From: Eimeria necatrix
Taxonomy: Eukaryota > Apicomplexa > Conoidasida > Eucoccidiorida > Eimeriidae
Direction: 5' to 3'
Length of the DNA: 64,000 bases
Assembly: GCF_000499385.1 (NCBI RefSeq)
Contig: NW_013651893.1
Coordinates: 30,860-94,859 of the forward strand
Position numbers and translations under genes: made by a program. Below, piece by piece: positions 1 to 12,837 of this stretch (position 1 is the first letter of the stretch; every line of letters begins with the position of its first letter). The notes below the pieces were generated by a model that did not search any database, was not told where the DNA came from, and worked only from the letters and a program-made list of their open reading frames with translations.

Positions 1-1229
1 GGCGGGCCAAACCTGCCTCCTCCAGGCTCTACCTGATCTGCTGCTTGAGCCATGCAACCCGGCGCACAGAGGCGTAGCAAACGCTGCTGCTGTTGCATAA
101 ACTGTTCCGCTGGGAACGAAGCAGCTGATTCACTGCTGACCAACTGAGATGCGCTACTTTCGAACTGCAGAGTTGCCAATCGTCTCTGATTCTGCTCCAT
201 TTGGTGCAAGAGGCGCTGCTGCTGCTGCGCTGGGAGCAGCGTTTGTAGTTGCTGCGGGCATTCATCAGCACCAGCTGTAGCAGAAGAGGCCGACAGTGCC
301 GGTTCCCCAATGGACTGGAGAGGGGCCCCTCGAAACTCGGTACCCATTGCCTGCAGCGTCCCTTTTAGTGCTGGCCAGCATGCAGCATGCTGAGTTACGT
401 CTTCTTCTTCCTCTCGGTGTTGCTGTTCCTCTTGCTGCTGCCTCACGATACCAGCACCTGAGGGTCGCTCCGACGAGGCTGCATGTGCACTTCCCTTCTC
501 CTCCGCTGCGGAGTTTTCCGTTTCTGCTTCAGAAACTTTGGATTCGTCACAAACTGGTGGCAAAGACTCCGTGCCAGCTGCAGCAACTTCTTGTTCATTC
601 ATCGCGTGGAAGTCACACGCATCCGGCAAGGCATTGTCCACGCTCCCAGTAAGGCTGCCTGGCAAGCCGCCAATAGTGAGTCGCTTGGTGTCCTCTTCTT
701 TTGCATGTTCTGTGTCTTCCGACTCATCAAGGTGCTCACTTTGGTGCTTAAGCTGCCGCATCTTGTCGGTACCGCCACTACAGACAGGAATGCTCTCCTG
801 GGCAGATGCTGACGCTGCTACTGTTGCTGCTGCTGTTGTCGCTACAGAGCTTGGCTTCACGCTTCCTGCTGCAACTGACGCCCATGTGTTACAGGAGCTA
901 GACAGTGGCTTCGACCTGGACTTAGATCCTCCGCAGACGCCTGTATCTTCTCCTTCAGCTGCTGCTGAGGTCAGCTGTGCTGCTCCGATGGAATGCACAC
1001 TAGTCACAGCAGCGACACTAGACGAAGGCACTGTTGCTGCTGTATTTGTGCTTCCTCCCCTTCCTGCAGCCTGCGGCGAAGATGGAGATTCATCGGAATC
1101 CTCGTCTTCGATGCAATCCCCCTTTCCTGCCTCATTCCTGAAGAACCACAAACAACTAGAGATATAACCTAGAATGAAAACCGCCGTTACCAAAAAGGCC
1201 GCGAGTTTGGAAACTGTAGGCGGCAGCAT
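1..1229 (-). CDS. Acidic Ala/Glu/Gln-rich protein with N-terminal membrane segment (3' end beyond window)
   Basis: Read on the minus strand, one frame stays open from an ATG at 1227-1229 to the left edge, about 409 codons with no stop; an in-frame TAA lies just upstream of that ATG. Residues about 8-30 are hydrophobic (VTAVFILGYISSCLWFF), which suggests a signal anchor or uncleaved signal. A strongly acidic stretch follows (DCIEDEDSDES), then Ala/Ser/Thr-rich sequence, a Glu-rich patch and a Gln run near the edge. No catalytic motif was seen. The plus strand carries a shorter frame over the same bases, but it has no plausible start and lacks this charge pattern. The position of the hydrophobic segment suggests a type II membrane or secreted protein, which is inference. 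Introns further left cannot be excluded. The function is unknown. Confidence 0.6.
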   Translation of the reverse strand, partial: MLPPTVSKLAAFLVTAVFILGYISSCLWFFRNEAGKGDCIEDEDSDESPSSPQAAGRGGSTNTAATVPSSSVAAVTSVHSIGAAQLTSAAAEGEDTGVCGGSKSRSKPLSSSCNTWASVAAGSVKPSSVATTAAATVAASASAQESIPVCSGGTDKMRQLKHQSEHLDESEDTEHAKEEDTKRLTIGGLPGSLTGSVDNALPDACDFHAMNEQEVAAAGTESLPPVCDESKVSEAETENSAAEEKGSAHAASSERPSGAGIVRQQQEEQQHREEEEDVTQHAACWPALKGTLQAMGTEFRGAPLQSIGEPALSASSATAGADECPQQLQTLLPAQQQQRLLHQMEQNQRRLATLQFESSASQLVSSESAASFPAEQFMQQQQRLLRLCAPGCMAQAADQVEPGGGRFGP

Positions 1230-1663
1230 GCAAACCCGCAGCAAAAAGGGCCAAAGCCTATTGCCACGTTACGTCACACCACAAAGCTGGGGAAAGAAGT
1301 GATTGCAGGGCGACAAAGGACATAAAGATGAATTTAGGCGAGCAGTAAAGGCGAGCAGTAAAGAGAGGTCCCATCAAAGGACGAAGCACGTGATGAAGAG
1401 GCCTACATTTCTGCGTCCACTTGTCCCTGAAAGAAAAACAGACAAATAAAGTGGGACTTAGTGAGCCGCTCCTTGCATGCATTTACAAACGAACGCCAAG
1501 CCCACGAATGGGACAGTGCAGGTTGTGCTACACGGAAGTCCGTATATTGAGAAATCGCATGAAGAGAAATGTGCACTAATCACAGACGCATCCTACGTAC
1601 GCACGCACTAGTCACCCATAAGATATGCCAAAAACGCCACTGGAGTGCACGCATATTCACAAG
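1230..1663. other. Intergenic spacer between two minus-strand genes
   Basis: No supported coding frame was found. It should hold the 3' UTR and terminator of the NOT4 gene and the promoter of the left-edge gene. It contains a short tandem duplication of GGCGAGCAGTAAA near 1337-1365. Nothing else stands out. Confidence 0.4.
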
Positions 1664-4565
1664 CTAAGCAAACATGGGCATGCTACCCACCTCCTTCTCT
1701 TCCCTCTGCATGCCACCGCGGTTCCCCGAGTCCAAAATTTTTCCAAACAGACTTCCCGTTTGCTTCCTTTCCGAATTGCTTGGGAACGTCAGGTCCAAGA
1801 ATTGGTGTTTCGCACTGATCATAGCCTCTTTTGTGAAACTGCAGCAGATGCAAAAAGCATCTTCAGGAACCTTCGCCTGTTTGTGCTAATGATTGCAGCG
1901 TGAAAATATAGCTTCAGGCCTATCACTGCTCCAATAGCACGTAGCAATTGCTGTAACGATTTCACGACTGCGGAATCCTCCAAGATATTCAGCTGGAGGA
2001 GCAGCGAAGATCAAATCGGAGAGAGAGTGGCAGCAGAAAACTACTGGTAAAAGCAACTAACCTATCTTTGCCTGATCCGAGCTGGTGCAGATAGGAGCAA
2101 TCCGGGTTTTGGCATTTGACACCCTTAAGGAAGTGCGAACAGTACCTAAAGTTCATTCCATGCAGAATCCAAAAACAAAGGTGCCTAAACCAACAAAACA
2201 ACCGCTTCCAGGTAAAAAATGCAAAATCGCAAGACTGCAAGCAGGCAGCACTGTGCCACAATACGTGTTAACCAAAGTAGCACAGCAACCATTCAACAAA
2301 TGCTAACATAAGACAACGAAATAGAGCTAACTGTAACTCTGTTTTCATTAAAGGTTTTGCCTCAAGTACTTGGTGGTGCCAAAGGAAGCCTTAAGAGTTC
2401 GCCCTTCGTAGACCGCGCCGTCAACGCCTTGGATAGCCGCCACAGCTTCTTTGCTTGTTGAGTATGTGACGTAGACCGCAAAAGATGGTCCTCCCCAATG
2501 GCTGCGAACAAATCTGCACCGAGATCCATCAACTCTCTCGGCGAGAAAAAACCCAGCCCAATGGAGCACTACTTCACGAAGAAACTGCCCAGACAGCCAC
2601 AGCGGAAAAATCAGCAGAAGAAATAGCAGCAAGAAGTCACCCCTGGTTCTTATTGACGACAATCTGGAGGACCTTGCCGTACTGCCCGAAAAACTCTTGT
2701 CGGCGCAGAATCTGCAAAGAAATCCCAGGGGAAACCTGGAACTGGTTTTCATGAGCGAAAAATGAAGAAACCAGCCCCATGCATCCCCCCAAAGCTTCCT
2801 CCATACGTTACCTGTCTATGTACACCAGCGGAAATGTCAAGACAAACGGGCCGTAATCCACGTCACCAACGGTAAAAGAGCCACACAAACGGACACACAA
2901 TCCCTCGGTCGGTTGCACAGTGGCCTCAAATTACCGACTAGTCGTCTTTGGTGGACTGCGTGGATACGCCTCACCAAGACAAGCATACTGCCACAGGCCT
3001 CCGCAGGACAACATCTGTAAGCTTGCAACTCCAAACCCTAAACTCAAACACGGAAAACCTTCAAAACTGACCTCCTTCTTCGCAATTGAGGGTGGAATAC
3101 CAATTACATACACCAAACAACGCTGGATAACCCGGACGTCCTTGAGAGCCGCTGCTTGTGCAGGTGCTGGCGTTGCTGCCTCCCTTGAGCCTCGACGATC
3201 AGCCCCTGCTGGATGTTGCTGAACTGAGGTGACTCTCCCGCTACAACTGTATGAGGACGTAGAACCGCTTCTGGCTGTTCCTCCCCTAGCTTGTCCAACG
3301 GCACAGACCGTTCGGGTGCTGCTGTTGCAGCTGCTGCTGCTGCCGCCACCGCCACCACCACCGCTGCTACCACTTCTCGTCGGGTCGGGCGCCCCGCATA
3401 CCTTCTCTCTTGATTTGCGACCGATTTGCTTTGTCAGCCTGTTCAACCACGCCAATCTCATTTTCCCCTCAGGCATAACACGACTGAAAGCGTCCAGCCG
3501 ATGTGCTAGCAGACCGGAAGAGACTGGAAGAGTTAGGTATTTAGGGCGAAAAATGATTATTCATGCATCGGACAGGCTCTTCAGAAATTCACAGCCCGTT
3601 TCACACGTGTGCACAGAGCTACCTATCGCCCACAATTCGCAAAGCGGAAGTGCTTCGTGTGTGGATACGTGTATGCCTTTCTAATCCTCCTGGCAGCTGT
3701 GCTGAAGCTCACTCTAAAACCCTCGTCTGGTCGTACTTAAACTTCTTTTCATCATAGTCTCGACGGCAAGCCGGGCACTTGTTAGCCAAGTGATCCCGGA
3801 TATGATGCAGACACCAGAGACACACCTGCAATATGGCAGAAGCAAAGGACAAAAGCATCGGCAATGAACAAATCAATGGGTCTTGATATCTCCGAAGTCC
3901 CACTTGGTCACACGTATGGCCTGAAATCAATATCCTCCACTAGCTGGCCCTGAAGTGCCTGTTTCCCCTTCGTAAATAATTAGTTCTCAGGACCTTATGG
4001 GCCCGGTACACACCTGGTAGCCGCATTCACACGGAAACAGACCCCTGTCCGTTTCGTCAAGGGTCTCAAGGCATAACGGGCAAGTGGCCTCCTCCTCTGG
4101 GTCGTCAGAGCGATTTGACCCCAGGCTGGCGTTGCTACTGCGGCGCTGGCCAACAGACCCGCCCACATGCTGCGGCTTTATGCTGCCATGCGTCCCAGAC
4201 CCACCCCGCCGAGGTGGCTCGCCCGGGTGGTTTGCTGCCGAACTGAAGCTGCTACTGCTGCTGCTTGCATCAACTGCCGACGCACCAACGGCAGCTCCAT
4301 GCCGATTTTTCCTGCTGTCACGCCTGCTACTGCTGTCAGCAGCACTTCCTGACGCCGACACTGGAGCTGCCGCTGCAGTTGCCCGCTTACTGCGGCCAGC
4401 TTCTGCGGTGTCCCACGGTTCTATACTGTGGCTGCGAGCCACGCTGCCCCTTAAAGAACTTGCGTCCTGCGACTGCCCCGAACCCACAGAAATGCGGACA
4501 CCGGAGCCATCGCGTTTTTGCGCATCAGAAGCGCGAGTCCTCGCCTCTCTCTGATGTGAGGGCAT
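1664..4565 (-). CDS. NOT4: CCR4-NOT transcription complex subunit 4 (E3 ubiquitin ligase NOT4), 8 exons
   Basis: Exons in order: 4565-4014, 3825-3721, 3438-3402, 3151-3072, 2711-2641, 2501-2370, 2145-2062 and 1838-1664. All phases agree and give about 411 residues. Exons 1-2 encode the NOT4-type C4C4 RING, starting CPLCLETLDE, continuing through CECGYQ|VCLWC and closing with CPAC. Exons 4-6 encode the RRM (RVIQRCLVYVIGIPPS, FFGQYGKVLQIVVNKN, GRTLKASFGTTK). Exon 7 encodes the C-x8-C-x4-C-x3-H zinc finger (YCSHFLKGVKC...DCSYLH), and exon 8 continues with FTKEAMISAKHQ. The order and linkers match the NOT4 family. The protein would ubiquitinate substrates as part of CCR4-NOT in mRNA decay and co-translational quality control. 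Exon 1 also carries a Ser/Ala-rich N-terminal extension of about 140 residues. The boundaries of the two small exons 3-4 and the exact C-terminus are the least certain points. Confidence 0.88.
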
Positions 4566-7500
4566 GGCTACACCCTCCCTTGCAATTTCATGTAGTTTCT
4601 ATGTTTAAAGACGCGAGATGCAAGCAACTGACGGCTGCAATAGGTGCAAACCCTCAGTTCCCGCACCGCTGAATACAGAATTCGCTCATGCTGTTGGAGA
4701 CAATTGGACTACCTCCAGGAAGACTGGCGCCTCGCAAAAACGGACCCCGTCGCCGTCTCTGCATCAACGAAACGATGGCGCTTTCTCCCCCTGTCGGCAG
4801 GCCTGCTAAATATACGCGCTTAATAGCCTCAAATAAGGACGGGCAACCAGACAGGAAGCCAGCAGTATACAGTGACCTACGCACAATGGTACGCAACGAT
4901 ACGAAATGCTCCGCGGGCTCAAGCGACGCTCTGCTGACCAACAAGCACCCCACTCACCGCCCCAGATCGGCAGCACTTCTGTCTTCTGAAGGTCTTTTAC
5001 TGTGTTTCTTTCCCGCTACTACGGTGGATGAGACACCTGTCCCAATTTGCCGCGGCAGTAACTGAAGGAGTCTCCTGATTCACCCCGTAGAAGCCTCCCC
5101 ACGTCCCAGCTGTAGCTAATGTGGAAGATAAAGTGCAGGTCGAATGCATATGCGGAAAGGAATGGCTCGCTAGTGTTGAAAAGAATGCGCATGCGACGCG
5201 GCGCAGCCGCAAATACAGTCCTCGGCCGACGGCAGGTTCCGGTTGCTCGTCCACCAAGCAAGTCCATAGAAACCCACTCCACGAAACAGCAACAAATGAA
5301 TAATCTGCAACTCTGGGTAATGGAACTATCAGGAAGACGCGCAGCCCCAGCTGCTGCCTTGTCCTGGTGTTGGTTCGACAGACATCTAGGGAGTGGGGGG
5401 CGTGCGGAAGCGGGGATGCGATTTCCGTGGGTAAATGGAACTATAAATGAAGATGCATATGAGAATCAAGCCCTTTAGCGCCCTTGTGGCAGAACCCAAG
5501 AAATGTGGCAGCGGCGGCCGCTGCTGAGCGTCATGACAGTTGGTGAGTGCAAGAGGCAACGGGCCAGACCCGCCGGTGAACTTTAAATACGTTCACACGC
5601 TGTTACCGGGCCAGAGCTGGCATTGGTATATTAGCATCATTTCACGCCGTATTAATTTAGTGAAGATGCCAATAGGTACCGCCATAGAGAGTCTTAAACC
5701 TCACCGTAACTACTTATAGCAGAACGCCTGCCTCACTCACAAATTGTTACTGTTGTGTTAGAACCTACTCTCCAGCGTCCTCACATATTAAGCCACAGCA
5801 AACGTTGGAGAACTTCCAATCCATAATCATCCAATGGACCCTAGGTGTCGCACCGCAGTCCAGTTCCTTGCATATGTGCACGATAGCACTGCACACAGTT
5901 TAAGTTCCAGCGTATTTTCCAGTGCTTGATTACACCTCAGCGTAATCCCTGTTGAGCCCAGGCTTTGTCTGTACCAAAAATATTATGATTGTCCCTGCGG
6001 CGCTTCAACCTACAGCAGCGGCTCAACTGGGGACGGCACTCACCATAGGCAGCATTAATCAAAGATATATTCATAGAAATTGGTATTTTCATGGATCATC
6101 AACCTAAATTCCACACTATGATGAAAGAGAAGAGTGGAAGCTGCGATGTTTGCACCTATTCGTCTTGGTAGCCGGTAGACTCCTCAACGGCACGGCATAG
6201 ACACACTTTCAAAACATTGAAAGAATTTCAACAAAAGTTCACCCCATTATAGGCCTAGGTGCAAATGCTGAACTCATGAAAAATATATGCTCAGCAGGGA
6301 TTAAAGCTGTAGTAGCCCTTACTGTGGCCAGGCCCAAGGCTCTCCAAGGGCAACAATTGCATTGCGCCCCTGAGCACGAGCAACAGTTGGACAGGAATCC
6401 GCAGGTCTTAAATTCAGCTCGCTGCATTGTTTCGGGCTTCTCTTGTGTTAAAGCTTACCTGCCCTGGCCATAGCTATTATCACTACTATTGTTGGTAAGG
6501 AAAATTCCCCCAAGTTAGTTGGCAGGTGCCACTAAGGAACAATGACTTCACTTTGGTAGAGGTCATTGCTCCTCAAACATCTAAATGTTGACATGTAGCA
6601 CTTTTGTCGGCGTGCACGTCCCTCAAGTATCTCGCAACTCTGCCTCTGCTGCCATTGCCAGACAGAGTGCTCCACGTATTATGATTGGCGGGACAGGCAC
6701 CATACGCCATTATTTTCGAAATTCACACACTACAAGTTTCAACACACGGCATTACTTTCGAAATTCACATGGTACAAGATGTAGGCACTTTCTTAATGCA
6801 GGAGTCCCATATAAAACGAACTGAACGTTCTTGATTCTTGAGTCGCGTGGTGGCGGGATTTACTTGCTTTGAGAGAGACCGTGGTAAATGTTCAGTCTCC
6901 TTCATCCATGATGGCATTCCCGCGATAATTGAACGCCATGATTGGGCACAGGCTTTCGTCGTCATGTTGACGATAAATGCACTAGAACGCCAGCCCTAAT
7001 AGAGCTGCACTTAACCAAGAAAGCCACAAGGGAAGGGCCAAACATGACGTTGTGCGAATGGCCTTTCCAGCGGCCTGAGAACGTTCCTGTTTGTTGGTTT
7101 GACTTTTTCAAACACTACTGAGTCCTCGGAGCAGCAGCGTAAAAGCGTAGAGTCTATTAATGAAGATGCCCAGATTTCCTCACCTAGTACCAAACTGAAG
7201 CAGTGATCTGTGCTGTGAACGGATCATAGCTCTCTTCGTGCTTCCTATATATTACAGAAAACACACCCAAGAATCAATTTAGTGCGAAGACCTTCAGTTT
7301 CAATGCGTGCCGTTTCTCTTCACCGAGCGAAATGGGATGGCTCGTAACTCGTGGCATTTATAACTGCGCGGGCCCCCCTGCTGTGAAACTGTATCCAAAA
7401 CTTGGGCACCCGCACCACAGTCTGTAGCAAACACTTGGATACGGCCAAGCCGTTCAAGTACCACTAAAAGGCGATTCTCAAGCTATGGAATAATGCCCTT

Positions 7501-10500
7501 CTGCGCATTATCCCAGGTAAAATGATTGTTGCCTCATGTAAGGCTCTGGAGCCGCTTTTCCCCCGCAGCGAAGTCCCCTGTCCATCATCAGTAGTAGCCG
7601 CTGATCTCCTAATAGGTGCAGCACTGTGCACTACGGGGATCTAAAGAAATGAAAATTGACTAACTTTGCGCGATCGGACCTGCTAACCTTTGCAAAAGTG
7701 ACAAAATGTATGTAGGTGCTGTTATGAGCTAAGTCGAGCCTGGCTCTTACACGTCTTTCCTGTTTTCCGGCTACGCAGGTCCGTACCTATCTCTAGTCAC
7801 TAGAGACACCATTTAGAGATTAAAAGGGTTTCTTAAGGGCCTCTCCTGGCCCAGTTACATTGGCTCGTGCCGACCATTACTCACTAGAGACCCTGTTTAG
7901 GCAAAGAAATGACTAGAGCAAAATTGTTGTAGCCTGAAATATAAGGGGCACACCTACCTTGTCTCATTGTTTCTCCCTCTAACTAGGCATTCTGCGCAGT
8001 GCAGTTTCAATGGCTCCTGTAAGCTCCAAACCTTGGGCCTAGCTGCAGAGCGTACTGGGCTTCATCGCATTTGTCTTGATTCGTTTTGCATAGCTTTCAT
8101 TTCCATACATTTTGTTAACCTATATATTCTGAGTCATATGGCCTTGAAAGCCACTTCTGAACTACTTCGTCATGGTACGTATTATACCCCTGGCTGCGGC
8201 ACGCTGGAGGCTTACCGTAGATCAAGACCTAGTTGCTGAGATGACAGGTGCAGATCCACTTATAATAAAAAAGCAGCCAGTGAAGCCGTCTTGTTTCTCC
8301 GCTGACTCAAGCAGCAAGTCACATTTGCGGAACACGCCGAGGAGTGCGGCGTTTTGAGGTTCACTGTATGAAACTCAAGTGTCCAGCTTTCTGAAGTAAC
8401 ATAAAGTAACAGCTAGAAAAGAGTTTTTCCCCACAAAACCAATTATGACCCCAAACTTCCGCACAGCCCTTCATGTTTTGTCCCTAGCCCCTTGTTTTTC
8501 AAACATACCCTGCTCTTCTACAGCAAGCTAAGCGAGATCCCGGGAAAGTTCGCTGGGAATAGAGCGGGTTACACCTGCTGTGGAGCTCGGCTTAGTTAAA
8601 CAGACCCCAGCAAGGCGCTGGGCTGCGAAGCGTGCTTCGTTAACGTTATTAGGAGATGCTGTTCTTTTTGTGAGGCCAAAGTCAGCAGAACCGCGCACCA
8701 AGTGTGAGTCTACATAGCCACCACACTAGTGCAAAGGTGACAATTCAAGAATGGGTCACATATAGCGCTAAGATTGTCATGTTCTACGGACGCGCGTGTA
8801 TTTTCAGTCTCAGCCATGACGTTCATGACTCAAAAGTACAGCAACAGTGCAATTATCGGCTCAGTAAACTCCTCAGCTAGCTGCGGGCTCTTGGGTGGAT
8901 CTTGCAGGAGCTGGCTTCGGTTGCAACCCTCTTGCAGTTGCCTTTCGCGTGCTGGAATCCTGTAGCCCGTCGCGTACCAGAAGCTATGGAGCCATTCCCT
9001 GTAAATTCTGCTGTTCTTCGGTTCCTTTTTCCCGCTAAAATCACTAAGCTTCTCCTTGCTTCTCGCAGGCCGTGATTATGTGGTTCTCCTGCGAAGTAGT
9101 AAGATCACCTCTCACTGCTCTCCCAGGAGGGATAGTCAACAACTGCACGCTTCTAATTTTGACTTTACACCCGTTGTCCTTAATTAGTTCTCAATGTCAG
9201 GTCTTCCATAACTGGCTTTTGATTAGGTAGTGCGCGCACGACATTTTGCGCAATGAATTTACCTTGATTAGGTATTAATAACGTTCACACTTGGCAAATG
9301 TGCTCTTTCTGGTTGCAAGAAATTTAGAGATTGAGTGCTGCGTCAGTGTTTCACTTTTTATCGTTCTCGCGGTGCTCTGGCTCTTTCTCATATTCTCACT
9401 GCGAAAGGGCTCCATTTCTGCTATTGTCTCAGTTTTTGCTGCCGTCCCTTTTAAGCCTGCAGCATGTGCCGCCACGAGCTCGACAACCAGACTGCCTAAA
9501 CGTGCTATAACCCACTGCGTGACATAGAAACCCTGCTTGGGAATTTTGTCTCCAAGATCCTCATTGTAGTGTACGGCTACTACGCTCACTGCAAGTTTGG
9601 TGATCGTTCGATGTACCACAGGGGAAGTCTTCTTTGCTGCTTCACAGTTTCTCACTAGGCCGTCCAGCCATGTTGCTAGATGGAGGGCTAGCTTGCCTCC
9701 AAACTATACCAAAAAGTATTCCTGACCAAAGCAGAACGCCGCCATAAGAGTGCTTACTGCATCTGCGACACTTAGACTTACAGATTCTGCAACTTCTGAG
9801 CTGTCTCAGAAGCTTAGTGCCGCAAGACCACACACAACTATCTTTCCGTTGGCAGGCCCCTTAACAGAAACGCCTCAAGTAATATGACATATGCGCTCCA
9901 AGACTACGCTTCTGCTTTGTGTGCTTCAAAACGAAAGCTGGGGGAGCCCGCCAAATTGTTTCTTTAGAAGCTGTCTGCCTCAGAGCTTAGACTTGCCAGA
10001 GAGATACATATAACTAAGCTCTCACTCAAATATCTATGTATCGAGCTACAAAAAGCTAAAAATTAGATTCTTTGAGACTCAGAAGCTCCGCAGTGTTCCG
10101 CAGCCACACATATTTTTGCGTTTGTCCCTTCACAGGTCGAGGCCTTCTCGGAATTCTCAGGCTGCAACACAGCCACAGTTTTTCTTTAGTGCCTCCCTCA
10201 GATCTTCGTTACCGTGAGTCGGTTGGCCCTGCAGGCTGCGGCGCCATGTCTCCTCGCCCAAACGTTCTCTGAAAGCATTTCCTCTCTCTTTAGAAGCAGA
10301 ATTTTATATTTCGAGACATAAACAATGCAAAGCATTAAAGTTAATACTACTACTTTAGGCAGAGAGACGAAAACAGCGCGTTACGCGCTTAATCGCGCTT
10401 GTTGACCAAGAAAGGCCATCTGTCGATGCATTACAGCTGTAATATAGACACAACGAAACACAGCAGGCCTCGTTAATTTGCCGTTTTAAGCGCCCATCAA

Positions 10501-12837
10501 AAAGCGTTTATTTGGCTTTATGATGCCTATGCACTTGCTTTTTGGAGACATCATCTAGCCACGTCTGGACCATGGCACAGACTCGTTTTCTAGCCGCAAA
10601 CGGGTTTTCCTAGGGCTCTAGTTTTGGCTCTCATTGCTCGCCAGCCCTCCTGCTTTTGCGACACCAGACTATGTTTCACTAGCCACTACTAGCTTATCTG
10701 TTGCACTTCAGAGGTTTCTATGCCATGGGCGAGTAGCTTCACTGATAGAGTTGCAAGCTAAATCGCAGCGGCTACACGCCACTGGTGTAGCGTGCAGCAC
10801 TACAATGATACAAAACTTGGAGTGCTGGAGGGTGAAAGTCTTAGGGTTAATTTAGATGAAAGCCCTTCATTTTCGCAGGATCACAGATTTGGAACGCTCT
10901 GGGCTTCGGCCAGTGCCTAGAAGTGAGCTGCAAACAGCCATACGCGCAGGGAATTAAAACGCAAAGGAGCGTTCCCCATGTACAAAAGCACTCAAATGCG
11001 GGAAAATATGCCCTTACAAAAAAGTAATCGTTGTTGGACACAAATAAAAAGAGACGCAAAATGGTGGGGAAAACGTGCAAATTATTGAAGATGGGCGCGG
11101 AACTACCGCTTCTTACAATTTTTCGCCCGCAATGGTCCAAACGCCAAACAGTCGCACCACTTATGCTGGTAGGGTCTGATAAAAGGCCCTACGTGTTTTC
11201 CTTCATTACCAGATGCAACAAGAGCATGGCGTGCGAAAAAATAAGAGCGTTCCTGTGTGTAGAAAGAGGCCAGCACAGCGTCAAGGCGACTTAGAGAACA
11301 GCAGATTGTGGACCAACGATTTCAAAGGAGCAGCTACGTCCATTCGAAGTGAATAAAATGTGCTGATTCTTATCTGTTTTTAAGTGAAACTCGGACAGTG
11401 TTTCCGTGGGAGTTGAACAGAGCTTCTGTGGCTCCGTGTGGCTGCGCTGTAGAACCACGTTACTCCAAGGAACTCGTAATCTCCGCCCATGAGCACCAAT
11501 ATGCCTGCCGTTTCCGACTTCAAAAGCAGTAGTGGCGCACTCAATGCAAATGCGATGAGCGGGTTGCTCTGATATCGGCATGCATCGGGGTCAGCATGCC
11601 CAATGCAACCCTCGGCCATTGAGAACGTCTCCAGCGTGCAGCATTAAGTATCCTCTTGGTCTGTTTGGCCAATTTATAATGTGCTAAATCCTCCAGAATA
11701 TTTTTGCACAACAGTGGCGCATATGAGCTACTCATTTTGAGCTGCTACGGTGGTCTCCCCTACGACGACACGTTCGCTCTCCTTATACGCCCCATGCGTC
11801 TAGGCGCAGTCAGTAGTGCCCCAGTCCTCTGCATGCATAGGCATAACTTTAATGCTCCTTTAGCCACTGAAACTGACTCAAGACGTTTTCAGTACATACT
11901 GTTGTGACAGGATTGGAATGGTTTGAACCACACCAAACATGAAACCGGAGCTAAGACCGAATGGAAAATTTTTAAACCCCCCCAATATTTACTTTTTGCA
12001 CATTGCACCACAGAAGTGCTGTGCTGAGGTGGCGGGCTTGCAACATACCACTGAAGTCAGCTCTAGCCTATTTTGAGTGGTACAGGCCGTGCACTGTCAT
12101 GAGCTGCCGCTCCATGCATATGGAATTATGAAGCTGCACGACTACAAAGCTGCAAAAATAAGGGCACACGCTTTTTCAAAAAAAAATTCTTAAATGCAAG
12201 TACGGCGCTTATGAGTAGAGACGACGGAAAGAGATGTCAGGGGGTGGACCAACAGGGTGGCAGCTGGCCAATGATAGAAGCCCCACACCATCGAAACCCA
12301 AGAACTTGTGCCCTCTGCTGCTCTTGAGTAATTTACTCCGTATCTCTAACGAAAAGAGAATCACAAAAAGGCTTGTGCATTCCACACGAGGAGATAGTGC
12401 GCTCTGATCTGCCGATTGTCAATTCCAGTTGCACATCTCGAGCATCGGCAGGAACCGAGACGCATTCTTTTTCATGCTCTTGCCCTTACGTACAAAACCA
12501 CTGTAATTTTTCATTTTCCTTATTTTGCATTTAACGTCAGTAGTACAGCAAAGCCGCGACGTTTTCAATCGTGATGGTTGCTTTGCTCGTCGTCCGGCAA
12601 TCAAGGAGTTCAAACGACATGCCCTTCTTCTTCGTGTCATGTGAAACGATGCACATAGAGAAGCAGAGCCTGTAAATGCGTGGGAGTTAAGACATTTTTG
12701 TTTTTTTGCGGAGTATTCGCAATTTTCAAGGTCGCTAGGCGACTGAAGAACGCTTCAAAGTGCCGCACAGGAATGTCGGAGGACGTCATGTGGCTGCCGC
12801 CTGCCCACGCGCACACGACTCCAGGATCGACGTAAAA
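4566..12837. other. Long gene-poor stretch, repeat-poor
   Basis: About 8.3 kb with no coding frame I can support; the longest open frames are about 125 codons and lack family motifs or a coherent composition. The first few hundred bases should hold the NOT4 promoter and 5' UTR. CAG tracts are almost absent, unlike both flanks. Minor structures are a pair of spaced near-direct repeats at 6701-6780 and a short palindrome (TCTCTAG-TCA-CTAGAGA) near 7790-7806. No tRNA or rRNA was recognised. It resembles the feature-poor segments known in Eimeria chromosomes. Confidence 0.5.
6701..6780. repeat. Two imperfect direct repeats of about 32 bp
   Basis: Two spaced copies share the core TTTCGAAATTCACA. 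The first copy reads CGCCATTATTTTCGAAATTC..., ending CTACAAG. The second reads CGGCATTACTTTCGAAATTC..., ending GTACAAG. The function is unknown. Confidence 0.6.

Noticed and set aside
538..1167. 209-codon plus-strand open frame
   Set aside because: It lies opposite the longer minus-strand frame, which has a clean ATG, a membrane anchor and a coherent acidic pattern.
4654..5478. Overlapping frames of 80-125 codons upstream of NOT4
   Set aside because: Open on both strands, with no motif, no splice consistency and no codon bias; treated as promoter and 5' region.
5480..12750. Possible CRISPR array or satellite
   Set aside because: Only a few short repeats were seen, with no regular spacing; the genome also appears eukaryotic.
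12760..12837. Upstream extension of the 12838 ORF
   Set aside because: It begins at a GTG, not an ATG; the first ATG is at 12838.
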